Positions 11,240 through 19,423 of a stretch of 64,000 nucleotides of DNA are shown here, in pieces. Within the stretch, counting starts at the first letter, position 1. The number at the start of each line of letters is the position of its first letter. The translations under genes were made by a program, and so were the position numbers. This DNA comes from Methanosphaera cuniculi (lineage in GTDB: Archaea > Methanobacteriota > Methanobacteria > Methanobacteriales > Methanobacteriaceae), in contig NZ_LWMS01000042.1 of the NCBI RefSeq assembly GCF_003149675.1, positions 1 through 64,000 of the forward strand, read 5' to 3'. The notes below the pieces were generated by a model. The model was given only the letters and a program-made list of their open reading frames with translations, made no database searches and was not told the origin of the DNA.

Positions 11240-12334
11240 ATGGATTTTAAGAAAATTGACATATTCTCACCAGTAATACTTGTAGTACTTGTATTTTTAT
11301 ATCTTATTTTTGCATATGTCGGTTTCACATTTCACTTAAAAGAATTAACTGGTATAAATCTTATAACAGTTGGTGTTATTATACTAGGTGTTATCTTTTA
11401 TATGATAGGTGTTAAGAGCATAAAATACCTATTTAAGAATCGTCAGATAATTGTAAATAATGAAAGAATATCAAAATTAACATCAGAAAGATTTATATTA
11501 ACCATTGTACTTCTTGGAATACTACTTCAAATTGTTAACTTAGTATATCTTGGTGGAATTCCATTATTTAGTGGATATCTTAAAGCACATGCTGCAACAC
11601 GCATATGGCTAGTTTCATATCTGCTATTTCTACCATCAATTAACATATTACTTGCAAAATATCATAAGAAATCCTATTACATACTCTTCATAATTGGTCT
11701 TATACTATTTGTATGTACAGGATATAGAACAACAGCAATGGCAATAGTAATAAGTGTACTTATAACATTATATTATACAAGAAATCTTCCATGGAAACAT
11801 ATGATACTAAGTATTGTTGGAATTTTTCTTTTACTACTAATTGTAGGATATATTGCTGTTAAGTCAATTGAATGGCAAACATGGACATTAAATCCAATAG
11901 AATTACTATTTTATAGAGCAGGATACACTCTACAAGTACTAGATAAGGCAATTCTTCTTCCTGGAAGTACTCATGGACTTCTCATATACAATACCCTTAC
12001 AGGGTTTTTAAAATCAACAGATCCACGTGTAATTGTAGGATCCACTGTTTTAGGATATGCACATTCTACAACATCAATGATATTTGGACCTGCAATACTC
12101 GACTTTGGAATATGGGCAATGATAATACAAATGCTAATACTAGGTGTAATACTAGAATATATGTATCTAATTTCTAGAAAAACACATAAATCACTCATCA
12201 TAGCATTATATGCAGTACTTCTTGCACATGTAATTATATGGATTGAAACAGGACCAACAGATTTAGTGATACTATTATTTTTCCTAATTGCAATAGTAAC
12301 CACGATATATACAATAAAAATAAGAAAAACATAA
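11240..12334 (+). CDS. Wzy-like oligosaccharide polymerase family membrane protein
   Basis: The 364-residue protein is almost entirely membrane-embedded, with about ten hydrophobic helices. A conserved-looking loop LGGIPLFSGYLKAHAATR near residues 104-121 and a large extracytoplasmic loop with FYRAGYTLQVLDKA near 225-240 resemble oligosaccharide repeat-unit polymerases. I infer polymerisation or transfer of a lipid-linked glycan. It is the first gene of a pair: the next ORF begins 30 bases downstream and encodes a GT-B-like protein. A flippase gene is divergent upstream. GGACGATTTTTT precedes the ATG. The specific family is not certain. Confidence 0.6.
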   Translation: MDFKKIDIFSPVILVVLVFLYLIFAYVGFTFHLKELTGINLITVGVIILGVIFYMIGVKSIKYLFKNRQIIVNNERISKLTSERFILTIVLLGILLQIVNLVYLGGIPLFSGYLKAHAATRIWLVSYLLFLPSINILLAKYHKKSYYILFIIGLILFVCTGYRTTAMAIVISVLITLYYTRNLPWKHMILSIVGIFLLLLIVGYIAVKSIEWQTWTLNPIELLFYRAGYTLQVLDKAILLPGSTHGLLIYNTLTGFLKSTDPRVIVGSTVLGYAHSTTSMIFGPAILDFGIWAMIIQMLILGVILEYMYLISRKTHKSLIIALYAVLLAHVIIWIETGPTDLVILLFFLIAIVTTIYTIKIRKT

Positions 12335-12364
12335 TAAAAATGAAAAAAAAGGGAGGATATGCAA

Positions 12365-13438
12365 TTGAATATTGCAATAATTGCAGAAACAGCACCTGCA
12401 AGAACATTAATTCCAATAATTGAAAGACTTGATGATGCAAATATAACTTCACTAACTCATGGAGAAGGAGCTAGTGATATTCTTTCATTATATAGTGATG
12501 AAGTAATACAAATAGGGAAATCACGACGTAATACAAACAAAAAAAGAAGTAATGCTCTTATTGCAACACTTGTAATGAAAGACACATATAAAACATACAG
12601 AGAACTTAAAAAACGAGACATAGACTTTGTATTAACATGTGGAAACTCAGGTGATGTACGAAAAGGAATAATAGCAGCAAAAAAACTTAAAATACCAAAT
12701 ATACATATAGAACAAGATATCTATAACCCAATTGAAGTAATTTCATATGCTGATATTATAACCACACCAACACATTATGCACAAAAGAAACTTAAAAAAC
12801 TATACAACATAACAAATACAGTAAATATTAAAGGATATCCACAAGCAGCATATGTAAATGAAGTACAACTAATTAATAAACATGAAATATACCAACATTA
12901 TGGAACAAATAACTTTTATGTCTTAGTTCTTGGTGGAGATGCACAGGCTGCTGATATACCAAAGATAATGCATCAAGTTGGAAAACTAGCACGTGATATA
13001 ATTGTTATACCATACAGATTTAATGCACAATATGTAAGCCAATTTATAAAAGATGATAACATACTAGTTGTAGATGGATTTGTAGACCTGCTAAGTTTAA
13101 TGAATGCATCATGTGGAGTAATATACATTGCTGGTATGGGAATAACAATAGAAGTAGGAGTACTTGAAACACCAGCTGTCAAAATACAAGGATTTCATGA
13201 TGAACACCAAAGTAACCATCTGGCAGAATCACTAGGAATTGAAATTGCAGCAATAGAAGATATACCACTTGCTGTTAGTCGTATGAAAAAACCAAATGGA
13301 CGACTTCTTGTACGAAATGGTATTAATGCAAGTTGGCGTGTTGTTGATCTAATTAATAATTTCAAAGTATTTAAAAAAGAGAAAGGTGGTTATTCAAGCC
13401 TTAAAAATATATGGAATCAAAGAAAAAAGTACAGATAA
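12365..13438 (+). CDS. GT-B-fold / UDP-GlcNAc 2-epimerase-like protein
   Basis: The product resembles GT-B proteins such as UDP-GlcNAc 2-epimerases and MurG-type transferases. It has an N-terminal Rossmann half (NIAIIAETAPART, FVLTCGNSGD, IPNIHIEQDIY) and a C-terminal half with FYVLVLGGDAQAAD near residue 180, IVIPYRFNA and the acceptor-like IYIAGMGITIEVGVLETPAVKI split around 255-275. An ATG at 12359 is only two bases from GGGAGG (12351-12356); the in-frame TTG at 12365 has correct 8-nt spacing and is preferred, giving 357 residues. It follows the Wzy-like gene in the same unit. Its reaction cannot be told from sequence alone. Confidence 0.65.
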   Translation: MNIAIIAETAPARTLIPIIERLDDANITSLTHGEGASDILSLYSDEVIQIGKSRRNTNKKRSNALIATLVMKDTYKTYRELKKRDIDFVLTCGNSGDVRKGIIAAKKLKIPNIHIEQDIYNPIEVISYADIITTPTHYAQKKLKKLYNITNTVNIKGYPQAAYVNEVQLINKHEIYQHYGTNNFYVLVLGGDAQAADIPKIMHQVGKLARDIIVIPYRFNAQYVSQFIKDDNILVVDGFVDLLSLMNASCGVIYIAGMGITIEVGVLETPAVKIQGFHDEHQSNHLAESLGIEIAAIEDIPLAVSRMKKPNGRLLVRNGINASWRVVDLINNFKVFKKEKGGYSSLKNIWNQRKKYR

Positions 13439-13456
13439 GAAAAAAATGGTAGAAAT

Positions 13457-13481
13457 TAGTTAGTTTTTATATTACTAACTA
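13457..13481. terminator. Bidirectional terminator hairpin
   Basis: TAGTTAGT (13457-13464) and ACTAACTA (13474-13481) form an 8-bp stem with a 9-base loop between two convergent genes. A T8 run follows on the plus strand (about 13494-13501), and the minus strand continues into ACCATTTTTTT. Confidence 0.6.
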
Positions 13482-13500
13482 TTTATATTCCATATTTTTT

Positions 13501-14652
13501 TTAGAAATCTATTTTCACAATAGTTTCTTCCACTTCTTTTAATAACTCTTTTTGATCTATTTTTTCAACTATTTCATTTACAAGTTGTAAATTAGCATGT
13601 GTTTCAGGATGTTTTGGAACAGCACTACATCCACCATCAGGTATTATTGATACATCATATGTACCTATTTTTTTAGCAATCTCTTCTATTTCTATTTTGT
13701 CACGACTTATTAATGGACTAAATATTGGCATGCGACAGTGATATCTGGTTGCTTCAAGATTTGATAATGTTTGTGATGCTACTTGTCCTATACTGCTTCC
13801 ATCTACTATTGCATTTGCTTTTTGTTTGTGTGCTAGGTATTCTGCTATTTGATACATTCCACTTTTACATAGTACACATGTCATTCTTGGTGGTGCATTT
13901 TCAATTACTGCTTTTAGATATTTTCCAAATTCCACACTATAAAGTTTTACTTTTGATCCTAATGAGTATTTTTGTAGATTTGATGCTTGTTGTTTTACTT
14001 TATCTAATGTATCTTTTGTATATGGTGTGTTGTTACAATGAAGAAGTGTTATTGAACATCCACGTTTTAGCATTTCATATGCTGCTACTGGTGAATCTAT
14101 TCCTGATGATATTAGACAAATTACACGTCCTTGTGATCCTACAGGTAAGCCTCCAAGTGCTTGTATTTTTTCATAGTAGATGTATGTTTTGTTTTCTCGT
14201 ACTTCTACATATAATGTGAAGTCAGGGTTTGATAGATTTACTTTTGCATTTGTTAGTTTTATTACTACTGATCCACAGTATCCTGCCATTTCTTGGCTTG
14301 TAAAATCATGATTTCCTACACGTCTGCATTTTACTGCAAAGGTTTGTTTTTCTGGATCAAACTTACCATTTTCTATGAGTTTTGGTATAAGTTTATCTAT
14401 TAGTTGTGCTATTTTTTCTTTATCTGTGATAGTTTCTACAATTTTACTATATGATACTATTCCAAAGACATGTTGTAATACTTCATTTACTTTATCATCC
14501 TCTTCATCTGTTATAAGTATTAGTCGTCCTTGATCATTTTGAAATTCACAACTTAAGTCTGTTTGTATGTTTTGAATTAATTTATTTTCAAATTTTCTTC
14601 TTATTTTTGGGCTTTTTATTCCTATTTCTCCATATCTTACAATATATTTCAT
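13501..14652 (-). CDS. thiI: tRNA 4-thiouridine synthetase
   Basis: ThiI adenylates U8 of tRNA and inserts sulfur. The N-terminal MKYIVRYGEIGIKS is canonical; a THUMP region covers roughly residues 50-165 and the PP-loop ISSGIDSPVAA begins near 180. No rhodanese domain is present. Instead a CVLC motif lies near residue 258, the CxxC known to carry sulfur in methanogen ThiI. A GTG four codons upstream at 14664 is in frame but overlaps the GAGTGATC ribosome binding site, so the ATG at 14652 is chosen. The gene lies 47 bases downstream of the VWA-protein gene on the same strand. Confidence 0.93.
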   Translation of the reverse strand: MKYIVRYGEIGIKSPKIRRKFENKLIQNIQTDLSCEFQNDQGRLILITDEEDDKVNEVLQHVFGIVSYSKIVETITDKEKIAQLIDKLIPKLIENGKFDPEKQTFAVKCRRVGNHDFTSQEMAGYCGSVVIKLTNAKVNLSNPDFTLYVEVRENKTYIYYEKIQALGGLPVGSQGRVICLISSGIDSPVAAYEMLKRGCSITLLHCNNTPYTKDTLDKVKQQASNLQKYSLGSKVKLYSVEFGKYLKAVIENAPPRMTCVLCKSGMYQIAEYLAHKQKANAIVDGSSIGQVASQTLSNLEATRYHCRMPIFSPLISRDKIEIEEIAKKIGTYDVSIIPDGGCSAVPKHPETHANLQLVNEIVEKIDQKELLKEVEETIVKIDF

Positions 14653-14699
14653 TTTAATGATCACTCTTAAATGTTTAAAATTATTATTTCTTTTTTTTA

Positions 14700-15848
14700 T
14701 TATAGTTGTTCTATTATTTTAGCCATGTTTTTTAGGTTTTTTACTTCATATACCTTTGCACCCACATCTTCATATTCTTTTACACAGCTTGTTTTACTTG
14801 TCCATTTTTCTTTATCTTCAGGATTTAGTATTATTACACCTTTTGATTTATTTACTATTTTTCTTAGTATTTCTGCACTTTCAAGCCTTCCATCTTGCAT
14901 TTTTCCTTTCCAGTCACGACAATCTGATAATATTATAACATATGTTCGATGATTTAATGGTGCTGTTTTTAGAAATTCATCAAATGATTCTTTCATATTA
15001 GATTCATTGTGTAGCATTCCATGTTGTGCTCTTTTGCGCATTATGTTTTCATATGTTTTATAGTAGGATTCAGTTTTAAGATCATCTGTTATGTTAATTA
15101 TTTTGTTATCAAATTCATATACTGTTGTTTTGTTAAATGTTTTCTGACAGCCATATAGTATTGAGAAAAACCATGTGCTTATCCAGTCACATGAGCCACT
15201 AATATCTTCAAGGAATATATGTTTAGATTTGTCTTTTTGTGGTTCTGTTTTTTGTAGTTCTACTAGTTTTCCACCATATTTAAGGTTTTTTCGTATTGTT
15301 TTTTGTATATTTATCTTGTTTTTTTGTGATTTTTTTTGTCTTTTGATTCTTTTGTTTGCTATTTTCATTCCAAGTTTTCGACATATATTAAGTGTTCTTT
15401 TGTCAAATTTGTTAAGTTCACTTATATCCTCGTTTTCTATGTCTTTTTCTTTTAGATTGTTTTGTTTTCTCATTGCACTGCTTAGTTTTTCTTCAAGCAA
15501 ATCTTTCATTGAGAATGGTTTTTTAATTTCTGATTTAACAACTTCTGTTTGTGTTGATTTTTGTTGTCGTGTTAAGTTTGATGTTTTATGGTGTCCTTTT
15601 TGTTGTTTTGGTTTTAGTTGTTCTAATGGTTCATCTGTAAATAGCTCATCATATATTTCCTGGAATTTTTCTGTGTCATAATGATCTTTTATGTATACAC
15701 TCATTAGTGCATTTTTTAGGTTTTGTGTTGCTTTATTTTCTATTAGTATGTCTACTACTTCACATGCTCTTTTTGTGCTTCTTATGCTTACATTTATTCC
15801 TGCATCACGTAGGTTGTTTGATAATTGTGTTATTTTCTCATGTACCAT
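14700..15848 (-). CDS. VWA-domain protein, CoxE-like
   Basis: The C-terminal 180 residues form a von Willebrand factor A domain of the CoxE type. The MIDAS motif occurs as EDISGSCDW (DxSxS), with a later conserved ILSDCRDWKG segment that fits the distal MIDAS/CoxE signature. The N-terminal half is lysine- and glutamine-rich and low in hydrophobic content (poly-basic stretches around KIANKRIKRQKKSQKNK). CoxE-like proteins usually work with a MoxR-type AAA ATPase, but none is adjacent; thiI follows instead. The ATG at 15848 follows AGAGGATAATTTCC; an in-frame ATG 11 codons upstream (15881) overlaps that ribosome binding site. Confidence 0.75.
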   Translation of the reverse strand: MVHEKITQLSNNLRDAGINVSIRSTKRACEVVDILIENKATQNLKNALMSVYIKDHYDTEKFQEIYDELFTDEPLEQLKPKQQKGHHKTSNLTRQQKSTQTEVVKSEIKKPFSMKDLLEEKLSSAMRKQNNLKEKDIENEDISELNKFDKRTLNICRKLGMKIANKRIKRQKKSQKNKINIQKTIRKNLKYGGKLVELQKTEPQKDKSKHIFLEDISGSCDWISTWFFSILYGCQKTFNKTTVYEFDNKIINITDDLKTESYYKTYENIMRKRAQHGMLHNESNMKESFDEFLKTAPLNHRTYVIILSDCRDWKGKMQDGRLESAEILRKIVNKSKGVIILNPEDKEKWTSKTSCVKEYEDVGAKVYEVKNLKNMAKIIEQL

Positions 15849-16073
15849 TTTGGAAATTATCCTCTTTTTTTGTTTTTTCAATATTATTGTGTGGTTGTTG
15901 TTTATGTTTATTGTTATTTGTTTTTGTAATTCACTATTAACAATTGTTATATTCTTCTTATTATAAAAAAATAACCATAAAATAAAACAAATACATAAAT
16001 TAAAATATATAAGAAAAAATAACGTGAAATATAAAAAAATTTAAAATCTTCAGGATACAAAAAGGAATAAATT

Positions 16074-16760
16074 ATGCAAAAACAGAAAAAGAAAATTATA
16101 ATACTTATAATCATAGCATTACTACTATTTACTGGAATATATATGATTTTCATAGCACATAGCGAAATTCAACTTGGAAAAACAGATACAGGATATGTAA
16201 CAAAACAAACATATAACTACTACAATTCTAACACATCAATAATTCTTATTGCAGGAATTCATCCACGAGAAAAACTATCAATAGATCCTGAAATAAAAGC
16301 AGCCCAAGAATTTGCTCTACAAAATCATGTAAATATGATAGTATATCATGTGGTTGTATTAAAAGATGCAACAGATTATAAGCAAAGCAGATATAATGGA
16401 GAACACCTAGTAGCAGACTATGTTGTTCCAGATATTGCCCAAATGCAAGATGAAGCACCTGTCATTATAAGCCATTCACATATTCCAAGCTATGGTGAAG
16501 GATATTATGTAGCAACTCCACAAATGGATGATAAATCAACAACACTTGCAAATAAAATAAAAAATAGCAATATGGACTTTAACTATTATCCAACAACAGG
16601 AAACGAAACATATAAAAGTACATCAGCAACTCTTGTATCAAAACCAATAGCAATAAGTGGACATCCAACATTAGTATATGAAATACCAGAAAACATAACA
16701 GATAATGATTCAACAAAAAGAGCATATGACCTATTTAAATTATGCTATGAATACATGTAA
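16074..16760 (+). CDS. Membrane-anchored M14-like metallohydrolase candidate
   Basis: An N-terminal membrane anchor or signal (residues 8-28, after KQKKK) is followed by an extracytoplasmic domain. AGIHPRE (residues 60-66) has the HxxE spacing of zinc carboxypeptidases of family M14 and aspartoacylase relatives, and ISHSH (132-136) could supply the third ligand. This suggests a surface-exposed metallohydrolase, possibly acting on cell-wall peptides; the substrate is inference. At 228 residues it is short for M14, so only a core fold can be present. A probable paralogue lacking the HxxE ligands is encoded at 59.7-60.6 kb. It is a single gene with a weak ribosome binding site (AAAGGAATAAATT). 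Confidence 0.55.
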   Translation: MQKQKKKIIILIIIALLLFTGIYMIFIAHSEIQLGKTDTGYVTKQTYNYYNSNTSIILIAGIHPREKLSIDPEIKAAQEFALQNHVNMIVYHVVVLKDATDYKQSRYNGEHLVADYVVPDIAQMQDEAPVIISHSHIPSYGEGYYVATPQMDDKSTTLANKIKNSNMDFNYYPTTGNETYKSTSATLVSKPIAISGHPTLVYEIPENITDNDSTKRAYDLFKLCYEYM

Positions 16761-16901
16761 AATGATGTAATATATAAAATTAGTAATTATTTAAAAAAAG
16801 TAAAAAAAAATAAAGTTTTATAAAAAAAAAACTAAAATGCACTATTTTTTCTCATAATATGTAAAAGTAAATATGAAAAAAAAATCAAATCTTAATTTTC
16901 T

Positions 16902-17207
16902 TTAGATATCTAGATTTGGTAAAGAAGATTTTGTCATTTCCTTAGAAAGCTGATAAAGATCTTCAGCTTCTTCTTCTTTAGAATAATATATCTTATCATT
17001 CTGAGGATTATAATAAAGATAATTTTCTCTTACACAAACATTAATACCTTTATAAGTAGTTTCGATATAATCCCCAGCTTCCTCATTTTGATAAATTCTA
17101 TTATTTGATGTCATATTTTCACCTTGAGTAATACTAGAGATATTTGAAGTACTATTTTCTGCATTATTAAAGTTACCCATAATAATACGTTTTATTGCTG
17201 ACTTCAT
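16902..17207 (-). CDS. Hypothetical protein, 101 aa
   Basis: No family is recognised. The protein is polar and asparagine-rich in its first half (NNAENSTSNISS) and then has a tyrosine-rich segment, DYIETTYKGINVCVRENYLYYN, of which the core resembles a short beta repeat. It ends with an acidic-helical tail. There is no signal peptide. Translation is well supported: AGAAGGAGAT (17211-17220 on the minus strand) lies five bases before the ATG. It is the only minus-strand gene in a block of three small orphan ORFs and converges with the M14-like gene. Confidence 0.5.
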   Translation of the reverse strand: MKSAIKRIIMGNFNNAENSTSNISSITQGENMTSNNRIYQNEEAGDYIETTYKGINVCVRENYLYYNPQNDKIYYSKEEEAEDLYQLSKEMTKSSLPNLDI

Positions 17208-17460
17208 GAAATCTCCTTCTTATTAATATAAATAAAATTTGTTTAAATTATTAAAAATTTCTGATTTTATTTAATATTTGTTTAAATAAAATAATTTACT
17301 CTGAAAATTTTAAATACAATACTATAATTTATCAACGTCTATATATAAACTATATGTAAATTTATTACAAAATATGATGAAATGTAATAAAAAGTTAATT
17401 TAGTTAGTATAACTTCAAAAGAAATATAGGTATTTAATATAAAAAAATTAAATAATATAA

Positions 17461-17832
17461 ATGCAAATAAAAAAAAAAAATATAAAATTTATAGAAAAAA
17501 GACCAAAAATGAAGCAAAAAAATCAATACACTATAAAAGATCAAAATAATGAAAATTATTTCATACGATGTTGTGTAGAAACAGATCCAGAAAATACATA
17601 TGATACAACATACTACTTCCATGACACAGATAACTGGATTAAAGATTTCATAGACATAACAAAACTAGCACCAACAGACAAACAACAAAGAGAAGAATTT
17701 GACACCTTCATAACACACATTCATGACTACATGGTACATGGCAATCTATGGGAAGATCTTAGTGAAATAAAACCAAACACAGAAACTAAAAACGATAAAT
17801 ATCAAGTAATAATCGTAAATGATACACAATAA
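17461..17832 (+). CDS. Hypothetical protein, 123 aa
   Basis: No family is recognised. The first 20 residues are lysine-rich; the rest is acidic and soluble, with YFIRCCVETDPENTYDT and an aromatic WIKDFIDITKL segment. No ribosome binding site precedes the ATG at 17461, but a TATA-like TATTTAATATAA is centred about 24 bases upstream, which fits a leaderless transcript. An internal ATG at 17509 is an alternative start. The stop is 35 bases before the next ORF, which has its own ribosome binding site, so the two may form one unit. Confidence 0.5.
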   Translation: MQIKKKNIKFIEKRPKMKQKNQYTIKDQNNENYFIRCCVETDPENTYDTTYYFHDTDNWIKDFIDITKLAPTDKQQREEFDTFITHIHDYMVHGNLWEDLSEIKPNTETKNDKYQVIIVNDTQ

Positions 17833-17867
17833 AACTTAACCTTTAAATAAAAAAGGGGATATTAACA

Positions 17868-18209
17868 ATGGTAGTACACGAAATACGCTGCAGAATACTA
17901 GATGACATATACGAAGATGATGACTTTGACATATACTCAAAAATAGTACTAGATCATAAACAAAAAAATATATTTGCATGGGACGGAATTGAATGGAATA
18001 AAGATGGATTCTACAGAGAATATGAAAACCGTAACAAACAATATGACTATAATGAATTTCTAGAAAGAATTAATAAAATAATAGAAAGCAAAATTATCTA
18101 TGAAATAGCAAATGAACTAGAAGAAGATCAAAGTTACTTCTTTGACAATGAAAGAATATATTTATACATTGAAGAAAGACGAAATATTTATCCAACAGTA
18201 GAAGGATAA
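17868..18209 (+). CDS. Hypothetical acidic protein, 113 aa
   Basis: No family is recognised. The product is acidic and aromatic-rich (IYEDDDFDIYSK, AWDGIEWNKDGFYREY), soluble, without cysteine pairs or membrane segments. It follows the 123-residue ORF by 35 bases on the same strand, and the AAAGGGGAT ribosome binding site supports the ATG at 17868. A long-armed inverted repeat begins ten bases after the stop. The pair may be lineage-specific; nothing in the neighbourhood indicates a function. Confidence 0.5.
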   Translation: MVVHEIRCRILDDIYEDDDFDIYSKIVLDHKQKNIFAWDGIEWNKDGFYREYENRNKQYDYNEFLERINKIIESKIIYEIANELEEDQSYFFDNERIYLYIEERRNIYPTVEG

Positions 18210-18218
18210 AAAAAACAT

Positions 18219-18282
18219 TGTGAGTATTAAAACATGAAATTATATTAAATTACACTAATCACTACAACAATTAATACTCTCA
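18219..18282 (+). repeat. Inverted repeat after the orphan pair
   Basis: Arms at 18219-18230 and 18271-18282 match at 11 of 12 positions (core GAGTATTAA / TTAATACTC). The 40-base loop is AT-rich. Its place just after a stop codon suggests a 3'-end structure, and a CCCAC-T5 run follows at 18291-18300. Confidence 0.45.
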
Positions 18283-18868
18283 AAAAATATCCCACTTTTT
18301 AAATTAGAAATAAGCTCTCCTTCAAAAAATCATATTTAGATTCTAATTTTTTTATCTTTATTTTTTAAAATAATACTTTTATTTGAAAAAAATAGCTTTT
18401 TTTTATCCACATTTAAGGATTAATCTTAGAAAAAAAATGCCATAGTTAAAAAAAAGAGTTTTTATTTTTTTTTTTGTATAAAAATAAAATTTCAAAAAGT
18501 AAAACACTAATTCTTTTTTTTACCTTTTTTAATTTTTTTATTAGTTGATTTTTTTTGGGTGATTATATAAAAATTTAGTTGTTAAAGATTTTTATTATTC
18601 TAATTCATTTTTTTTAATAAATTATCTATTTTTTTATTTTTTTTAAAAATAGAAAAAAATAATATAGTTAATCTTTTTTAATGAAATAGTTCAAAAATAT
18701 TTCTTTCTTTTTTTTGGTTGTAGTTTTTTAATGAGTATAAATTATTTTTTTTTACCTTATTAGTAAGTTTTTATAGATTAAGCTATAAGAAGCACAAGTT
18801 TAGTTTTATTTTCTAATGTTTTATAGTTTAAAAATACTATGTTAATTTTTAGTATTTCTATTTTAACC

Positions 18869-18894
18869 ATAGTTGACGTCCCACTTTCAGCTAT
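18869..18894. other. 8-bp hairpin with C-rich loop (possible ncRNA element)
   Basis: ATAGTTGA (18869-18876) pairs with TCAGCTAT (18887-18894), with one G-U pair, around the loop CGTCCCACTT. It is the most GC-rich patch in the gene-free region. It may belong to an unannotated RNA; no partner gene is present. Confidence 0.35.
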
Positions 18895-19270
18895 AATTAA
18901 TTATTTATTTTTTTGAAAATTACCTAGAATTTGTTAAACTTTTTTTATAAATATATTACATTTTCATGTATCTTAATTTCCTAATGTCTTCTTTTTTTTC
19001 TATTTATTTTGTGTTTTTGAATATAATTATTCTTGGATATTTATCTCCATTTACGATATTTGATTATAAACTAGTAAAAAAAATATTTAAAGTAATTTTT
19101 TTAATTTTTTTTACTTTTTTTAATAAAATTTATTTATTAAATAGTCTACATTTTTTATTAATAGTATTACATAAGTACATTTTGATTTTTTAGATAATAC
19201 AAATAAGTATTTTTCTAATAATAGTAATTATTAATCATGATCAATAATCACTAATAATAAATTATTATAT

Positions 19271-19285
19271 TATAGTATATAAAGG
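19271..19285 (-). promoter_or_regulatory. Orphan TATA box (probable minus-strand promoter)
   Basis: On the minus strand this reads CCTTTATATACTATA, nearly the same as the CCTTTATATATTAATA element upstream of tRNA-Cys. A start near 19253 would transcribe into the gene-free region. On the plus strand it would instead place a start near 19307, just before the hairpin at 19317-19345. Confidence 0.35.
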
Positions 19286-19316
19286 TTCTTAATATTTTCA
19301 TATGTGAAAATCACTA

Positions 19317-19345
19317 AATGGACTTATTTTCAAATATAAGCCATT
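19317..19345. other. Bulged hairpin
   Basis: AATGGACTTAT pairs with ATAAGCCATT with a single bulged base. It lies just beyond the 3' end of the GMC oxidoreductase gene, with an A8/T8 run (19346-19353) beside it, so on the minus strand it may belong to that gene's terminator. Confidence 0.35.
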
Positions 19346-19423
19346 AAAAAAAAGTAAAAAATAAGAATAAAGATTTATATGAAATTTTTAATATATATTC
19401 AAAAAATTACATATAATCCTAAA

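Larger units (their letters stand above)
18210..19423. other. 1.2-kb gene-free AT-rich region with hairpins
   Basis: This is the longest gene-free stretch in the window. It consists mostly of T and A runs. Within it I see the 3' inverted repeat at 18219-18282, an 8-bp hairpin at 18869-18894, a TATA-like element at 19271-19285, a palindrome TTTTCA-TATG-TGAAAA at 19295-19310 and a hairpin at 19317-19345. The only sizeable reading frame (18966-19193) lacks a ribosome binding site and has the composition of translated AT-rich noise. Confidence 0.6.

Noticed and set aside
18966-19193. 75-codon hydrophobic plus-strand frame in the gene-free region
   Set aside because: No ribosome binding site precedes it, and the Phe/Ile/Leu/Lys composition is what AT-rich noise gives.
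19200-19345. Replication origin in the gene-free region
   Set aside because: No origin-recognition-box repeats or cdc6/orc1 gene is present, only AT-rich sequence and single palindromes.
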